From Gracilibacillus salinarum (lineage in GTDB: Bacteria; Bacillota; Bacilli; Bacillales; Amphibacillaceae): a DNA stretch of 64,000 nt. The position numbers and the translations under genes are program-made. The stretch spans positions 124,001-188,000 of the forward strand of contig NZ_CP095071.1 in assembly GCF_022919575.1 (NCBI RefSeq), in the 5' to 3' direction. The notes beneath the pieces were generated by a model. The model searched no databases. It worked only from the letters and a program-made list of their open reading frames with translations, and was not told the origin of the DNA. Positions 19,599-29,596 of this stretch are shown in pieces. The stretch's first letter is position 1; the number at the start of each line of letters is the position of its first letter.

Positions 19599-20789
19599 AT
19601 GAAACAAAAAAAGAAAACATTTGATTTTCTGTTAATGCTGTCACCAATTGTACTGGCGTGCTTTGGTATTGTGATGATTTACAGTGCGAGTATGGTCACA
19701 TCGGTTATGAAGGATGATCCAGCCTACTATATGGCACTAAAACAAGGGATATGGCTCGTTCTGGGCTTGGTAGTATTTGTGTTTGCCAGCTATTTTAAAT
19801 ATACGTTTTATCAGAAGCTTTCCAAATGGATTGTTCTGATTATGTTTCTGGCATTATTCGCCGTTGAATTTATGGGGGCGACGCTTAATTCATCCAAATC
19901 ATGGATTATAATCGGACCTTTTTCCATTCAGCCCGCTGAATTTGTGAAAATAGGCTTGATTATCTACCTATCCTCTATTTACACTAAAAAATTAGCTTAT
20001 ATCGGTGATTTCTTTAAAGGGGTATTACCACCACTAGTGATTACTTGTGCATTACTTGGATTAATTATTATGCAGCCGGATGTGGGGACTGCAGCGATTG
20101 TCTTCGCTATTGCCTGCACGATCATATTCAGTTCAGGAATTAAGTTCAAGCACTTGTCCTTGCTGATGCTTATTGGTTTGCTCGTATTAGTTGCAGTAGG
20201 TGTACAAATGTCAACGGATGAAAAGATTTCTCGATTCACTGGTGCTTATCAACCGTTTGAAGATCCAGATGATAGTGGATATCAATTGATACAATCTTAC
20301 ATAGCCATTGGTACCGGTGGAGTATCCGGTCTGGGAATTGGACAAGGTATTCAAAAGCTTGGCTATTTAACGCAGGCAGAAAGTGATTTTATAATGGCGG
20401 TCGTTGCAGAAGAATTAGGTGCATTTGGTGTCCTGTTTGTCCTTGCAGCGCTTAGCGTCATTGTCTTAAGAGGACTATTTATTGCAAAGAAATGCGAAAA
20501 CCCTTTTGGGAGCCTGTTAGCGATAGGAATATCCTCTATGGTTGGAATCCAGGCCTGTATTAACTTAGGTGCGATCTCCGGTTTATTACCTATTACAGGT
20601 GTTACGTTACCATTTGTCAGTTATGGTGGCTCTTCCTTACTGGTATTACTATTTTCTATGGGGATATTAAATAATATTGCCCGTCATGTTAATTATCAGC
20701 GTTTTAGTGAAGAAACCGTCTTAACAGAAAGTGAAGAAACGAAAGCAAGTCCAGTAACAAAAAGATTCAAAAGAAATTTCTCATCTTGA
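19599..20789 (+). CDS. ftsW: Cell-division SEDS glycosyltransferase FtsW
   Basis: 396-aa polytopic membrane protein of the SEDS family, which polymerises septal peptidoglycan with PBP2B. About ten hydrophobic segments are present, together with the family motifs QPAEFVK, QPDVGTA, QLIQSYIAIGTGG and LPFVSYGGSSLL. Its position after ylaN matches ftsW of B. subtilis; a second SEDS gene inside the mur cluster is taken as spoVE. A cytosolic basic tail follows the last helix. Confidence 0.92.
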   Translation: MKQKKKTFDFLLMLSPIVLACFGIVMIYSASMVTSVMKDDPAYYMALKQGIWLVLGLVVFVFASYFKYTFYQKLSKWIVLIMFLALFAVEFMGATLNSSKSWIIIGPFSIQPAEFVKIGLIIYLSSIYTKKLAYIGDFFKGVLPPLVITCALLGLIIMQPDVGTAAIVFAIACTIIFSSGIKFKHLSLLMLIGLLVLVAVGVQMSTDEKISRFTGAYQPFEDPDDSGYQLIQSYIAIGTGGVSGLGIGQGIQKLGYLTQAESDFIMAVVAEELGAFGVLFVLAALSVIVLRGLFIAKKCENPFGSLLAIGISSMVGIQACINLGAISGLLPITGVTLPFVSYGGSSLLVLLFSMGILNNIARHVNYQRFSEETVLTESEETKASPVTKRFKRNFSS

Positions 20790-20844
20790 AATAGGGATGG
20801 GACTTATATGACAAAGATGCTGAGACGAAAGAATCTTAGCTAAT

Positions 20845-20906
20845 GCAAAGCCGAACATAACACGAATTCTCATCAATCAAGAGTCGTGTAATGTTCGGCT
20901 TTTTAT
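20845..20906 (+). terminator. ftsW terminator, long hairpin
   Basis: AAAGCCGAACAT pairs perfectly with ATGTTCGGCTTT, with an inner CACGA/TCGTG stem, followed by T5. The preceding 50 bp (GGGATGGGAC...) carry no gene. Confidence 0.85.
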
Positions 20907-20989
20907 GTGAAGTATGGATATACTGTGAAGTAACTTTAATTCAGATAGCGACAAAGCAGGAATCTAATAATCAGGAGAACTCTTTATTC

Positions 20990-21175
20990 CGAGTGGATCA
21001 TTTTGACATTTTTAATATACTAAGCAAAGCTCTGGAAATAGGCCCCGCAGGACGTGGAGTGGTTGGACGGAGCGATATCTCAGCACATTATCTATTTCAA
21101 AATGATCTCATCGCTAAAGTCTTTTTACTGCGCAGTAACCTTCTACTTCATTATTATTTATGTAATCAGTTTTGC
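20990..21175 (-). repeat. R1 copy d, internal-deletion derivative
   Basis: The left end of a reverse core (CTAAGCAAAGCTCTGGAAATAG) is joined within about 15 bp to the right part of H1 (GGACGTGGAGTGGTTGGACG...) and its outer segment with TTTCAAAATG. Terminal repeats are not recognisable. Together with the ftsW terminator this occupies the 490-bp ftsW-ctaA gap, where B. subtilis has pycA. Confidence 0.7.
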
Positions 21176-21231
21176 TAGCAAATTCACTCCAGTAGATTTA
21201 CATAAGGCAATGAAAAGAAAATTATTTTTTG

Positions 21232-21277
21232 CCATAACAAAACCGGGCATGAATGAACAAAACCCGATTTTTGGTAT
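21232..21277 (-). terminator. ctaA terminator
   Basis: On the minus strand a 7-bp wobble-containing stem (ATCGGGT with GCCCGGT) is followed by a U-rich stretch, close to the ctaA stop. Confidence 0.6.
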
Positions 21278-21280
21278 ATT

Positions 21281-22162
21281 CTATAAGCTTCGGTACGATA
21301 ATAGTAAGAAATAACATAATATACCGAAATATAAGCTGAGTACTAAGGCGTGTAATAGGGCAACAAAGAGATTTCCAACTGTGAATATAATTAGTGCGCC
21401 GAGCAAAACTTGTATTGTAATCAAGATCGTGTTGATCTTCCATCCGTTATACATAACACGACTGGACGGGTAATCACGTTTAATGGTAAAGAACAGAATC
21501 CAAGTCCAAACAAATGCTATGCCAGCAAGTAACCGATGCCCCATTTGCACCCATTGGCCCAGATGAAAATCAAAGTTAAAAGGCTGGTTATTTACACACA
21601 TTGGCCAGTCCGGGCAGGCTAGGCTCGAGTCAATATGCCTCACTAAAGCTCCCGAATAAACAACGAACATTAGGTAAAGAGCTAACCAGAGAAACTGCTT
21701 ACGATATTTAGCACTTATCGTAAGGGAATCAGCGTCAAATTTATGATCAATTTCAAAGATAAGCAGTGTTAATAACAATACTGCCGCAAACGAAATAAGT
21801 GATATCCCGAAATGCAGAGCTAATACAAAATCGGATTGTGACCATACTACTGCCGCAGCTCCAATTAAGCCTTGGAGCACGAGAAAAAATATCGACACAA
21901 AGGCTAAAAATTTTGTTTCACGAATGTGGCCAATCTTACGCCAAGATAAAATAGATAGTAGTAATACGAGAAAACCGGCGCCGGCCGAAACAACCCTATG
22001 ACTTAATTCAATAAACATTTCTAACGACCAATCACCATAACAGAATGGCCAATTGGCGCCACAGCCCATTCCTGATCCTGTCTTCGTCACTAAAGCTCCA
22101 CCGATTAACACGAATATCATTACTAAAGTGGAAAGGACCGATAACATTTTTAAAAATTTCAT
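21281..22162 (-). CDS. ctaA: Heme A synthase
   Basis: Converts heme O to heme A for the caa3/aa3 oxidases. 293 aa with eight predicted membrane helices. The EXXXH motif (ELSHR), later His-containing helices (ALHFGIS, MGHRLLAG, LLHALVLS) and cysteine pairs in extracytoplasmic loops fit Firmicutes CtaA. The ATG at 22162 is preceded by GAGGTG; a GTG four codons upstream overlaps the ribosome binding site. It is divergent from ctaB, as in Bacillus. Confidence 0.95.
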   Translation of the reverse strand: MKFLKMLSVLSTLVMIFVLIGGALVTKTGSGMGCGANWPFCYGDWSLEMFIELSHRVVSAGAGFLVLLLSILSWRKIGHIRETKFLAFVSIFFLVLQGLIGAAAVVWSQSDFVLALHFGISLISFAAVLLLTLLIFEIDHKFDADSLTISAKYRKQFLWLALYLMFVVYSGALVRHIDSSLACPDWPMCVNNQPFNFDFHLGQWVQMGHRLLAGIAFVWTWILFFTIKRDYPSSRVMYNGWKINTILITIQVLLGALIIFTVGNLFVALLHALVLSLYFGILCYFLLLSYRSL

Positions 22163-22367
22163 ATTTTGGTACACCTCGTCTAACCATAGAAGTTTCCATT
22201 CTATTTAAAAGTAGCATGAATGTTTTTTCAAGTTTTCCCAAAAAACGCTTGCAAAATAATTATGTATTATGCTAGAAATAAATAGGGTGGATGTTGGCTG
22301 ATTCCTAATCAAAATCTTGTCTATTATAACAAATTAATATACTTTCGTGTCGATAAGTTTGATTTTG

Positions 22368-22393
22368 TCACAAACGTTCACAGAAATGTCACA
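22368..22393 (-). promoter_or_regulatory. Three phased TGTGA repeats, candidate ResD sites
   Basis: TCACA on the plus strand at 22368, 22378 and 22389 gives three TGTGA direct repeats on the minus strand (TTTGTGACA, TCTGTGAAC, AATGTGACA) at 10- and 11-bp steps. They resemble the TTTGTGAAT consensus given for the ResD response regulator, known to activate ctaA and ctaB in B. subtilis. The rest of the 385-bp intergenic region holds a hairpin at 22471-22496 and no gene. Confidence 0.5.
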
Positions 22394-22470
22394 TTTTCAA
22401 ATCATTCTGGAACTTAAATAGCGAAGCATGCAAATACATGGTACAATATCATTGTTTGATAAAAAATTGT

Positions 22471-22496
22471 ATTTACTTGGTTAAAAAACCAGTAAA
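22471..22496. promoter_or_regulatory. Hairpin in the ctaB leader
   Basis: Near-perfect inverted repeat (TTTACTTGGTT against AACCAGTAAA, one bulge), 52 bp before the ctaB start. It could be an operator or an RNA hairpin; it has no T-run after it. Confidence 0.4.
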
Positions 22497-22547
22497 CTTC
22501 GCGTTATGCAAAATTTGAAAAAGTTAGAAAGGAGGGTACAACAATAG

Positions 22548-23483
22548 ATGGATAAAATAGAATTTACAACGCAGGAATCGATTTTATCTTCACAGACGAA
22601 TGAGTATTGGTACAAATGGTCCGAACTTAAATCTGTAATGAAAGTTGGTATCATTAATTCGAATACGATGACTGCTTTTGCAGGATTTTGGTTAGCCTTA
22701 TATTATACTAATACCTCCTTTTTAAACTATTGGCATCTCTTATTGGTAACACTTGTTGGGACTGCTTTTGTTATCGCTGGCGGGTGCGTCATTAATAATT
22801 ATTATGATCGTGATATTGATCAAGTAATGAAACGTACAAGAAATCGGCCAACCGTGACAGGTTCGATATACATAACGCACGTCTTAATTATTGGGGTAGC
22901 GCTATCTGTAATCGGTATATTAATTTTATCTCTTGCGTCTGTCCAAACCGCAATTTTCGGTTTTATTGGTTGGTTTAGTTACGTAGTGCTGTATACGATC
23001 TGGTCTAAACGGAAATATACTATTAACACTGCAATTGGCAGTTTGTCGGGAGCTGTTCCGCCGTTAATCGGCTGGTCTGCTGTTGATCCTGATCTTCACG
23101 GTGTAGCCTGGATTTTGTTTTTGTTAATCTTTATTTGGCAAACACCACACTTTCTAGCAATTGCCATGAAGAAAGAGGATGAATACCGCAACGCCAATAT
23201 TCCTATGTTACCAGTTGTATATGGTGTAAAGATAACCAAACGCCAAATGCTGGTTTATATTATCTGTTTATTACCGATCCCATTTTTGTTACACGAAATA
23301 GGATTAATTTTTGTTATTTTAGCAACGCTATTAAATATCGGTTGGCTGGCCCTATCGATAAAAGGGTTATATATGAAAGATGACAAAAAATGGTCAAATC
23401 AAATGTTTATCTATTCATTACTATATTTGACTATCGTATTTCTTTCGATGATTATTATAACTTTTCCAAGTAATTTGTTATAA
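22548..23483 (+). CDS. ctaB: Heme O synthase (protoheme farnesyltransferase)
   Basis: UbiA-superfamily prenyltransferase that adds farnesyl to heme B. 311 aa with about nine membrane helices. The Asp-rich substrate motif NNYYDRDID and the following KRTRNRP are diagnostic. AAAGGAGGG lies before the ATG. It heads the cta cluster on the plus strand and is divergent from ctaA. Confidence 0.96.
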   Translation: MDKIEFTTQESILSSQTNEYWYKWSELKSVMKVGIINSNTMTAFAGFWLALYYTNTSFLNYWHLLLVTLVGTAFVIAGGCVINNYYDRDIDQVMKRTRNRPTVTGSIYITHVLIIGVALSVIGILILSLASVQTAIFGFIGWFSYVVLYTIWSKRKYTINTAIGSLSGAVPPLIGWSAVDPDLHGVAWILFLLIFIWQTPHFLAIAMKKEDEYRNANIPMLPVVYGVKITKRQMLVYIICLLPIPFLLHEIGLIFVILATLLNIGWLALSIKGLYMKDDKKWSNQMFIYSLLYLTIVFLSMIIITFPSNLL

Positions 23484-23567
23484 TGAAGAAAAAATTGTCA
23501 GTCTAACTTGAATTTTTCAAGTTTTTCTAAATAATACTAAGCTTACAAAAGAAAGAGAGGGTCAAAC

Positions 23568-24671
23568 ATGAAAGATTGGATGGGAAAAATCCGAACTTTG
23601 TCCATTTTTTCCTTTTTAGTCATGGTGCTTACAGCATGTGGTAAGGATAATTTAACAGCGTTAGTACCTAAAGGGTATGGGGCAGAGCAATCCTTTAATG
23701 TCATTATTATTTCAATACTCGTTATGATTGTTGTCTTTATTGTTGTTATGGCAATCTACATTTATGTAGTATTAAAATTCCGCCGTAAAAAAGGACAAGA
23801 AGATCAAATTCCTGTGCAAACAGAAGGGAACAAAACGTTGGAGGTAGTTTGGACAGTTATTCCAATTCTGCTTTTAATTATTATCGCAGTGCCTACAATT
23901 GCTAGTACATATGATTTAGCTGATGAAGGTGAAAAAGAAGACAGTATTAATGTAAACGTTAAAGGTATGCAGTTCTGGTGGAATTTCGAATATGCAAATG
24001 AAGAAGTTCAAACAAGTCAGGAACTTTATATTCCAGTAGATCAGAAAGTTTATCTGAACATGCTATCAGGTGACGTTATTCACGCATTTTGGGTACCATC
24101 TATTTCAGGTAAGATGGATGTTAGTCCTGAAAACGAAAACACGATGTACATTCAAGCATTTGAAGAAGGTGTGTATTGGGGTAAATGTACCGAGTTTTGC
24201 GGGGATTCACACTCATTGATGGACTTTAAAATCGTAGTAGTCAGTCAAGAAGAATATGATCAGTGGATCGATGGAATGAAAAATACCGATCCTGAATACA
24301 CTGCACAATCTGCATCGGCTCAGGAAGGACAGCAGCTGTTCAATAATAATTGTATTAGCTGTCATGCCATTGATGCGAGTGCAACCAATCCGGTTATCGC
24401 TCCGAACCTGGCTGATTTCGATAATCGCACGATGATTGCTGGTATAGAACATTACAGTAAAGAAGCGTTGGTTGATTGGATCATGAATCCTGGAGAAATA
24501 AAACCAGGTAACGGTATGATGGATGCAGAATATTTAGACGATGAGGGTATGAGTACAATTAGTGAAGAAGATGTTGAGAAAATTGCTGATTTCCTCATGG
24601 AATTAAAAGCTACTGACGAACCAGTAGATAGTGTGAAAGATTTTAGAGAACAAGAAGGACAGGGTAACTAA
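23568..24671 (+). CDS. ctaC: Cytochrome caa3 oxidase subunit II
   Basis: Lipoprotein subunit II (lipobox LTAC, Cys24) with two membrane helices, a CuA domain with Cys207, Cys211, His215 and Met218 in [12 protein letters not shown], and a C-terminal cytochrome c domain with CISCH (Cys262, Cys265, His266). The fused heme c domain marks the caa3 rather than the aa3 quinol type. GAAAGAGAGGG-type ribosome binding site. It is followed at once by ctaD. Confidence 0.97.
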   Translation: MKDWMGKIRTLSIFSFLVMVLTACGKDNLTALVPKGYGAEQSFNVIIISILVMIVVFIVVMAIYIYVVLKFRRKKGQEDQIPVQTEGNKTLEVVWTVIPILLLIIIAVPTIASTYDLADEGEKEDSINVNVKGMQFWWNFEYANEEVQTSQELYIPVDQKVYLNMLSGDVIHAFWVPSISGKMDVSPENENTMYIQAFEEGVYWGKCTEFCGDSHSLMDFKIVVVSQEEYDQWIDGMKNTDPEYTAQSASAQEGQQLFNNNCISCHAIDASATNPVIAPNLADFDNRTMIAGIEHYSKEALVDWIMNPGEIKPGNGMMDAEYLDDEGMSTISEEDVEKIADFLMELKATDEPVDSVKDFREQEGQGN

Positions 24672-24688
24672 AGGGAGGTTTATTTAAA

Positions 24689-26548
24689 TTGAGTACATTG
24701 GTAGCTACGAACAAGAAGAGCTTCGGCGCTACATTATGGGACTATTTAACAACGGTAGACCATAAGAAGATTGCTATTATGTATTTAATTGCTGGTGGTT
24801 TTTTCTTCCTTGTTGGTGGATTAGAAGCATTAGCTATTAGATGGCAATTAGTGCAGCCGATGAACGATTTTGTAAGTGCAGGTTTCTATAATGAATTAAT
24901 TACGATGCACGGTACCACGATGATTTTCTTGGCAGCAATGCCGCTCATATTTGCATTTATGAATGCTGTTGTACCGTTACAAATAGGAGCTCGTGATGTT
25001 GCGTTTCCATTTTTGAATTCCTTAGGCTTCTGGTTATTCCTTTTCGGGGGAATTATGCTGAACGTAGGTTGGTTTACAGGTGGAGCTGCAGATGCTGGCT
25101 GGACAGCTTATGCACCACTGTCTACTACTTCTCCAGGTGAAGGGGTAGACTATTACGTATTAGGTCTGCAAATTTCGGGTGCAGGTACGCTAATGGGTGG
25201 TATTAACTTCTTAGTAACGATTGTTAATATGCGTGCACCAGGAATGACTTATATGCGTATGCCTCTATTCACATGGACAGCATTTGTGGCAAGCGCACTT
25301 ATCCTATTCGCCTTTCCAGCATTGACTGTCGGTTTATTCCTAATGATGTTTGATCGTTTGTTTGGTGCAGGATTTTTCGAAGCAAATATGGGTGGGAATG
25401 CCGTAATCTGGCAACACTTATTCTGGATATTTGGTCACCCGGAAGTATACATTCTGGCATTACCAGCATTTGGTGTCTTTAGTGAAATTATTTCTACTTT
25501 CTCTAAAAAACGTTTGTTTGGTTATACAGCAATGGTATTTGCAACTGTACTTATCGGTTTCTTAGGATTTATGGTGTGGGCGCACCACATGTTTACAGTA
25601 GGTATGGGTCCAGCAGCTAACTCAATATTTGCAGTTGCCACTATGGCAATCGCTGTTCCAACCGGTATTAAAATCTTTAACTGGTTGTTTACACTTTGGG
25701 GTGGCTCTATTGAGATCAATACGCCAATGCTTTGGGCATTAGGCTTTATTCCAACCTTTACACTTGGTGGTATGACTGGGGTTATGGTTGCAGCGGCTTC
25801 TGCTGACTATCAGTTCCACGATACGTATTTCGTAGTCGCGCACTTCCACTATGTAATCGTTGGTGGGGTAGTATTTGCCTTGTTAGCTGGCTTACATTAC
25901 TGGTGGCCAAAAATGTTTGGTACTATCTTAGATGATAAGCTTGGAAAAATTACATTCTGGTTTTTCTTCATCGGTTTCCATTTGACGTTCTTTATTCAGC
26001 ATTTCCTAGGATTAATGGGTATGCCTAGACGTTATTGGACGTATTTAGAAAATCAAGGATTAGACTTAGGTAACTTAGTAAGTACAATTGGCGCCTTTTT
26101 AATGGGTGTCGGTACGATCTTCCTTTTAATCAATATTGTAAAAACTACTATGAAAAACGAAAGAGTTGGCGGTGATCCTTGGGATGCACGTACATTGGAG
26201 TGGGCTATTCCTTCACCACCACCATTTTATAACTTTAAACAGTTACCATTAGTACGTGGTTTGGATCCGCTTTGGGTTGAGAAAACAGAAGGACGTAAAG
26301 GAATGACACCTGCAGAACCGATTGGCGATATCCACATGCCAAATAATTCTTTCTTGCCATTTGTCATTTCAGTCGGATTATTTATTGCTGGCTTTGGTTT
26401 TATTTATCAAAAACATGATTTATCATGGTTAACTTTAATTTTTATCGGTATGGGTATCGCCTTAGGTGCGATGTTAACTCGTTCCGTGAAGGACGATATC
26501 GGATATCATATCCACAAGGAAGACTTACAGAAGGAGGCTGAGGAATAA
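24689..26548 (+). CDS. ctaD: Cytochrome caa3 oxidase subunit I
   Basis: Catalytic heme-copper subunit with 12 or more membrane helices. Low-spin heme ligand His74 (HGTTMIF), CuB ligands in HPEVY (His250, cross-linked Tyr254) and HH (299-300), and heme ligands in HFHY (His385, His387) are all present. TTG start 24689 with AAGGGAGG upstream. The 619-aa length with a C-terminal extension is normal for Bacillus. It overlaps ctaE by one base. Confidence 0.97.
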   Translation: MSTLVATNKKSFGATLWDYLTTVDHKKIAIMYLIAGGFFFLVGGLEALAIRWQLVQPMNDFVSAGFYNELITMHGTTMIFLAAMPLIFAFMNAVVPLQIGARDVAFPFLNSLGFWLFLFGGIMLNVGWFTGGAADAGWTAYAPLSTTSPGEGVDYYVLGLQISGAGTLMGGINFLVTIVNMRAPGMTYMRMPLFTWTAFVASALILFAFPALTVGLFLMMFDRLFGAGFFEANMGGNAVIWQHLFWIFGHPEVYILALPAFGVFSEIISTFSKKRLFGYTAMVFATVLIGFLGFMVWAHHMFTVGMGPAANSIFAVATMAIAVPTGIKIFNWLFTLWGGSIEINTPMLWALGFIPTFTLGGMTGVMVAAASADYQFHDTYFVVAHFHYVIVGGVVFALLAGLHYWWPKMFGTILDDKLGKITFWFFFIGFHLTFFIQHFLGLMGMPRRYWTYLENQGLDLGNLVSTIGAFLMGVGTIFLLINIVKTTMKNERVGGDPWDARTLEWAIPSPPPFYNFKQLPLVRGLDPLWVEKTEGRKGMTPAEPIGDIHMPNNSFLPFVISVGLFIAGFGFIYQKHDLSWLTLIFIGMGIALGAMLTRSVKDDIGYHIHKEDLQKEAEE

Positions 26549-27168
26549 TGAGTGAACACGATGTACTAAATCCGAAGCATATGCCTCATAATCCTGAGAA
26601 AGCGACCTTGGAAGGGAAAAATAAATTCATCGGTTTTTGGTTCTTCCTTGGTGGTGAGTCCGTTTTATTTGCCAGTTTGTTCGGGACATATTTAGCATTG
26701 AATGACTCAACAAACGGTGGAAAAAGTTCAGAAGAGTTATTTGGTCTTGAATTGGTATTTATTATGACGATGCTTCTTCTGACTAGTTCCTTAACAAGTG
26801 TATATGCGATGTATCATATGAAAAACAATGATTTCAAGAAGATGATGGTATGGCTTGGAATTACCGTTGCACTTGGTCTCGGATTCTTGTGCTTTGAGTT
26901 GTATGAGTTTAATCATTATATTCATGAGTATGAATTTACGATGCGCTCATCAGCATTTGGTTCAGCCTTTTACACACTTGTTGGATTCCATGGTGGGCAC
27001 GTAGTGTTTGGTCTATTATGGTTTATCTCGCTAATGGTTCGTAATGCTAAACGTGGCTTGAACCTGTACAATGCACCTAAGTTTTACATTGCTAGTTTAT
27101 ACTGGCACTTCATCGATGTTGTTTGGGTATTTATCTTCACAGTAGTTTATCTGATGGGGGTGCTGTAA
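26548..27168 (+). CDS. ctaE: Cytochrome caa3 oxidase subunit III
   Basis: 206-aa subunit with five predicted helices. The FHGGHVVFGL and YWHFIDVVWVFIF signatures of COX III are clear. Its ATG overlaps the stop of ctaD by one base, and ctaF starts 3 nt after its stop. Confidence 0.97.
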   Translation: MSEHDVLNPKHMPHNPEKATLEGKNKFIGFWFFLGGESVLFASLFGTYLALNDSTNGGKSSEELFGLELVFIMTMLLLTSSLTSVYAMYHMKNNDFKKMMVWLGITVALGLGFLCFELYEFNHYIHEYEFTMRSSAFGSAFYTLVGFHGGHVVFGLLWFISLMVRNAKRGLNLYNAPKFYIASLYWHFIDVVWVFIFTVVYLMGVL

Positions 27169-27171
27169 ACA

Positions 27172-27495
27172 ATGACAGACAAAGTATCAGAAACAAGTCA
27201 GCAATTTGATTACGAAAAGCAGAAACGTAAAGAAGAAATGAAACAGCAAGTAATCACATTCGCTTTAATGATTGTTTTCACACTTATTTCTTTTGCAATG
27301 GTGTTGGCAGAGCTGGATCGATTATTTGTCATCCCGGTCATTTTAGTATTAGCAGCTATTCAAGTTGGCTTTCAATTGTATTACTTCATGCATATGAGCC
27401 ACAAAGGCCATGAGCTCCCAGCATTAATGTTTTATGGCGGTGTATTTGCTGCATTTCTAACAATTCTTGCATTAGTTGTTCTTGTTTGGTGGTAA
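27172..27495 (+). CDS. ctaF: Cytochrome caa3 oxidase subunit IV
   Basis: 107-aa small subunit with three hydrophobic helices (after a charged N-terminal 25 residues) and the YYFMHMSHKGHE stretch typical of subunit IV. Last gene of the ctaCDEF run; a strong terminator follows. Confidence 0.94.
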   Translation: MTDKVSETSQQFDYEKQKRKEEMKQQVITFALMIVFTLISFAMVLAELDRLFVIPVILVLAAIQVGFQLYYFMHMSHKGHELPALMFYGGVFAAFLTILALVVLVWW

Positions 27496-27498
27496 TGT

Positions 27499-27539
27499 CA
27501 AAGCTTGAAGGGTACCAGAGTACCTTTCAAGCTTTTTTA
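27499..27539 (+). terminator. ctaCDEF terminator
   Basis: A 14-bp stem (AAGCTTGAAGGGTA with TACCTTTCAAGCTT) with a short loop, followed by T6. Confidence 0.92.
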
Positions 27540-27667
27540 ACAATATGGAATGATAACGAATTGTTCATTAAATTGTTGAAAAAAAATGCTCGACTTTGTT
27601 TTATGACTGATAGAAGTCCGATATAATAAATGTAAGTTGCAAGGATAAAAAATGGAGTGATCTCAAT

Positions 27668-28567
27668 ATGTGGCAAGACATACAGATTTTTGGGTTCAGA
27701 GCATTATGGAGTCCATATTATTTACTTTTTATTGTTTTACTGGCCGTATTATATTTTTGGCTGTTTGTAAGACGAAATGATGACAAGAAAGCAAATCGAA
27801 GACAAATAACCCTTTTCTATACAGGTATTGCCTTATTGTATGTTATCAAAGGGTCTCCGATTGATTTATTGTCACACATCATGTTTACATCTCATATGAT
27901 TCAGATGGCATTGTATTATTTGTTATTTCCGATTCTAATGATTCGGGGAATACCAGCATGGTTTTGGCGAAAAGTATTTAATATACCGGGTTTAAGCAGT
28001 GTATTAAGACTGTTAACCAAACCGCTTATCTCTTTACTAGTATTTAATGGGTTATTTTCTTTCTATCATATTCCAGTCATTTTTGATTTTGCTAAAGCAA
28101 ATGATGTTGCACATACGTCTATTTCGTTAACCATATTATTGGCAGCATTCCTTATGTGGTGGCCTATTTATACGCCTCTTAAGGAAATGGATACGATGCA
28201 GCCATTACTGAAAATTGGTTATATTTGTGCGAATGGAATTTTGATTACACCTGCCTGTGCATTGATCATATTTGCGACAGACAGCTTATATGCGACATAT
28301 GGTGCCGGGGGCAGTTGGGTACAAGCTCTTTCTTTATGTGTACCTGGAGATGTACTAACCGGTCTAAGTGGTTTATCTATCAATGGTCCGGAAATGTTTT
28401 CACCACTAGGAATAGTGGAGGATCAACAACTTGGTGGCATCGTAATGAAAATAACTCAAGAAATCATTTTCGGAAGTATTTTAGCCAAAATTTTCTTTCC
28501 GTGGTTTAGAAGTGGTGCAGATAAAGTGGATCCATTACCTAGCAACCATCACACAGGACAAATATAA
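27668..28567 (+). CDS. ctaG: Cytochrome c oxidase assembly factor CtaG
   Basis: 299-aa membrane protein with seven or more helices, of the bacterial caa3 CtaG family (needed for caa3 activity in B. subtilis, probably CuB delivery). The histidine-rich SHIMFTSHMIQM region and FYHIPVIFDFA are characteristic. It follows the ctaF terminator and so probably has its own promoter in the 170-bp gap; TATAAT at 27622 is a candidate -10. Confidence 0.93.
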   Translation: MWQDIQIFGFRALWSPYYLLFIVLLAVLYFWLFVRRNDDKKANRRQITLFYTGIALLYVIKGSPIDLLSHIMFTSHMIQMALYYLLFPILMIRGIPAWFWRKVFNIPGLSSVLRLLTKPLISLLVFNGLFSFYHIPVIFDFAKANDVAHTSISLTILLAAFLMWWPIYTPLKEMDTMQPLLKIGYICANGILITPACALIIFATDSLYATYGAGGSWVQALSLCVPGDVLTGLSGLSINGPEMFSPLGIVEDQQLGGIVMKITQEIIFGSILAKIFFPWFRSGADKVDPLPSNHHTGQI

Positions 28568-28587
28568 TTTGGGAAGGATTGGTTGGA

Positions 28588-29043
28588 ATGCATTTGTTAC
28601 CAACGCTTAGTACCTTTTTTATTATTTTGAGTGCAATTCTAGTGGCAATTGGATGGCGTCTCGTAATAAAAAAGAAATACAAGCAACATCGAAAAGTAAT
28701 GATTGCTGCTGCCTATAGTGCATTGACGTTTTTCATTATCTATATGTCACGTACGGTGTTTATCGGCAATACCAGCTTTGGCGGGCCGGATGATATTAAG
28801 CTTTACTATACGATTTTCTTAATATTTCATATTTTCCTCGCCACAACAGGAGCGGTTTTTGGAGTGATTACCCTTGTTTTAGCTTTTAAACGAAATATCA
28901 CGAAGCACCAAAAAATAGGCCCTGTAACAAGTATTATATGGTTTTTTACAGCAATCACAGGTGTTGCGGTTTATCTATTGCTATACGTCATCTATGACGG
29001 TGGCAAAACAACTAGTTTAATAAAGGCAATTTTAGGTACATAA
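28588..29043 (+). CDS. DUF420 membrane protein
   Basis: 151-aa protein with four predicted helices and conserved histidines (for example KQHRK, FHIFLA, KHQK), of the DUF420/YozB family often found next to ctaG. A role in oxidase assembly is inferred from position only. ATG 28588 follows GGGAAGGA by about 9 nt; an upstream in-frame TTG overlaps that site. Confidence 0.85.
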   Translation: MHLLPTLSTFFIILSAILVAIGWRLVIKKKYKQHRKVMIAAAYSALTFFIIYMSRTVFIGNTSFGGPDDIKLYYTIFLIFHIFLATTGAVFGVITLVLAFKRNITKHQKIGPVTSIIWFFTAITGVAVYLLLYVIYDGGKTTSLIKAILGT

Positions 29044-29073
29044 AAAAGACTGAGCAACCGCTCAGTCTTTTTT
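29041..29073 (+). terminator. DUF420 gene terminator
   Basis: A perfect 11-bp stem (AAAGACTGAGC with GCTCAGTCTTT) with T8. Confidence 0.93.
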
Positions 29074-29089
29074 TGTGCTTGTTCAATCA

Positions 29090-29560
29090 CTAATATTTAA
29101 AAGAAGGCTCCTATAGTACCAATTATGTTAACTGACAGAAGAGGAGGGATTATTTTGAAATGATTTATTTATCACAGTGCTAACCGTCCGTAATACCCCC
29201 ACTGATTGAAGTCATACTTTATTTATGTGCTAGGAATTCGCACCTTCCAAGTTCAATTATGCACATAGTGCTATGTCTATGTTAGATTACGTAGTAGAAC
29301 ATACTGCGCAGTAATGACAATTTGGCGGTGTATCTATTTTATGCTAAGTAAGAATCTATCTAATGCTGTAAAATTGTGTTTCCATTTGGTGATTATGACA
29401 TTTTTATTGTGCTTATCAAAGCTCCGGAAATATGCTCCGCGTTCCACAGGACGCGGAGTGGTTGGACGGAGCGGTATCATAACACTAAGAACGTTTCAAA
29501 ATGGTCTCAAGGTTTAAGAGCACACATCCTGTTACTTCGCAGTATATCCCTACGGTTCAA
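29090..29560. repeat. R1 copy e, degenerate
   Basis: The left end (29107-29200) resembles the forward terminal repeat plus TTTTGAAAT. At 29410-29515 the H2-left/H1-right fusion seen in copy d recurs (CAAAGCTCCGGAAATATG joined to GGACGCGGAGTGGTTGGACG and TTTCAAAATG). The middle is diverged. No gene is seen. Confidence 0.6.
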
Positions 29561-29596
29561 CAAATAATGAAAATTATATAATCGGTCATTGCAAAT

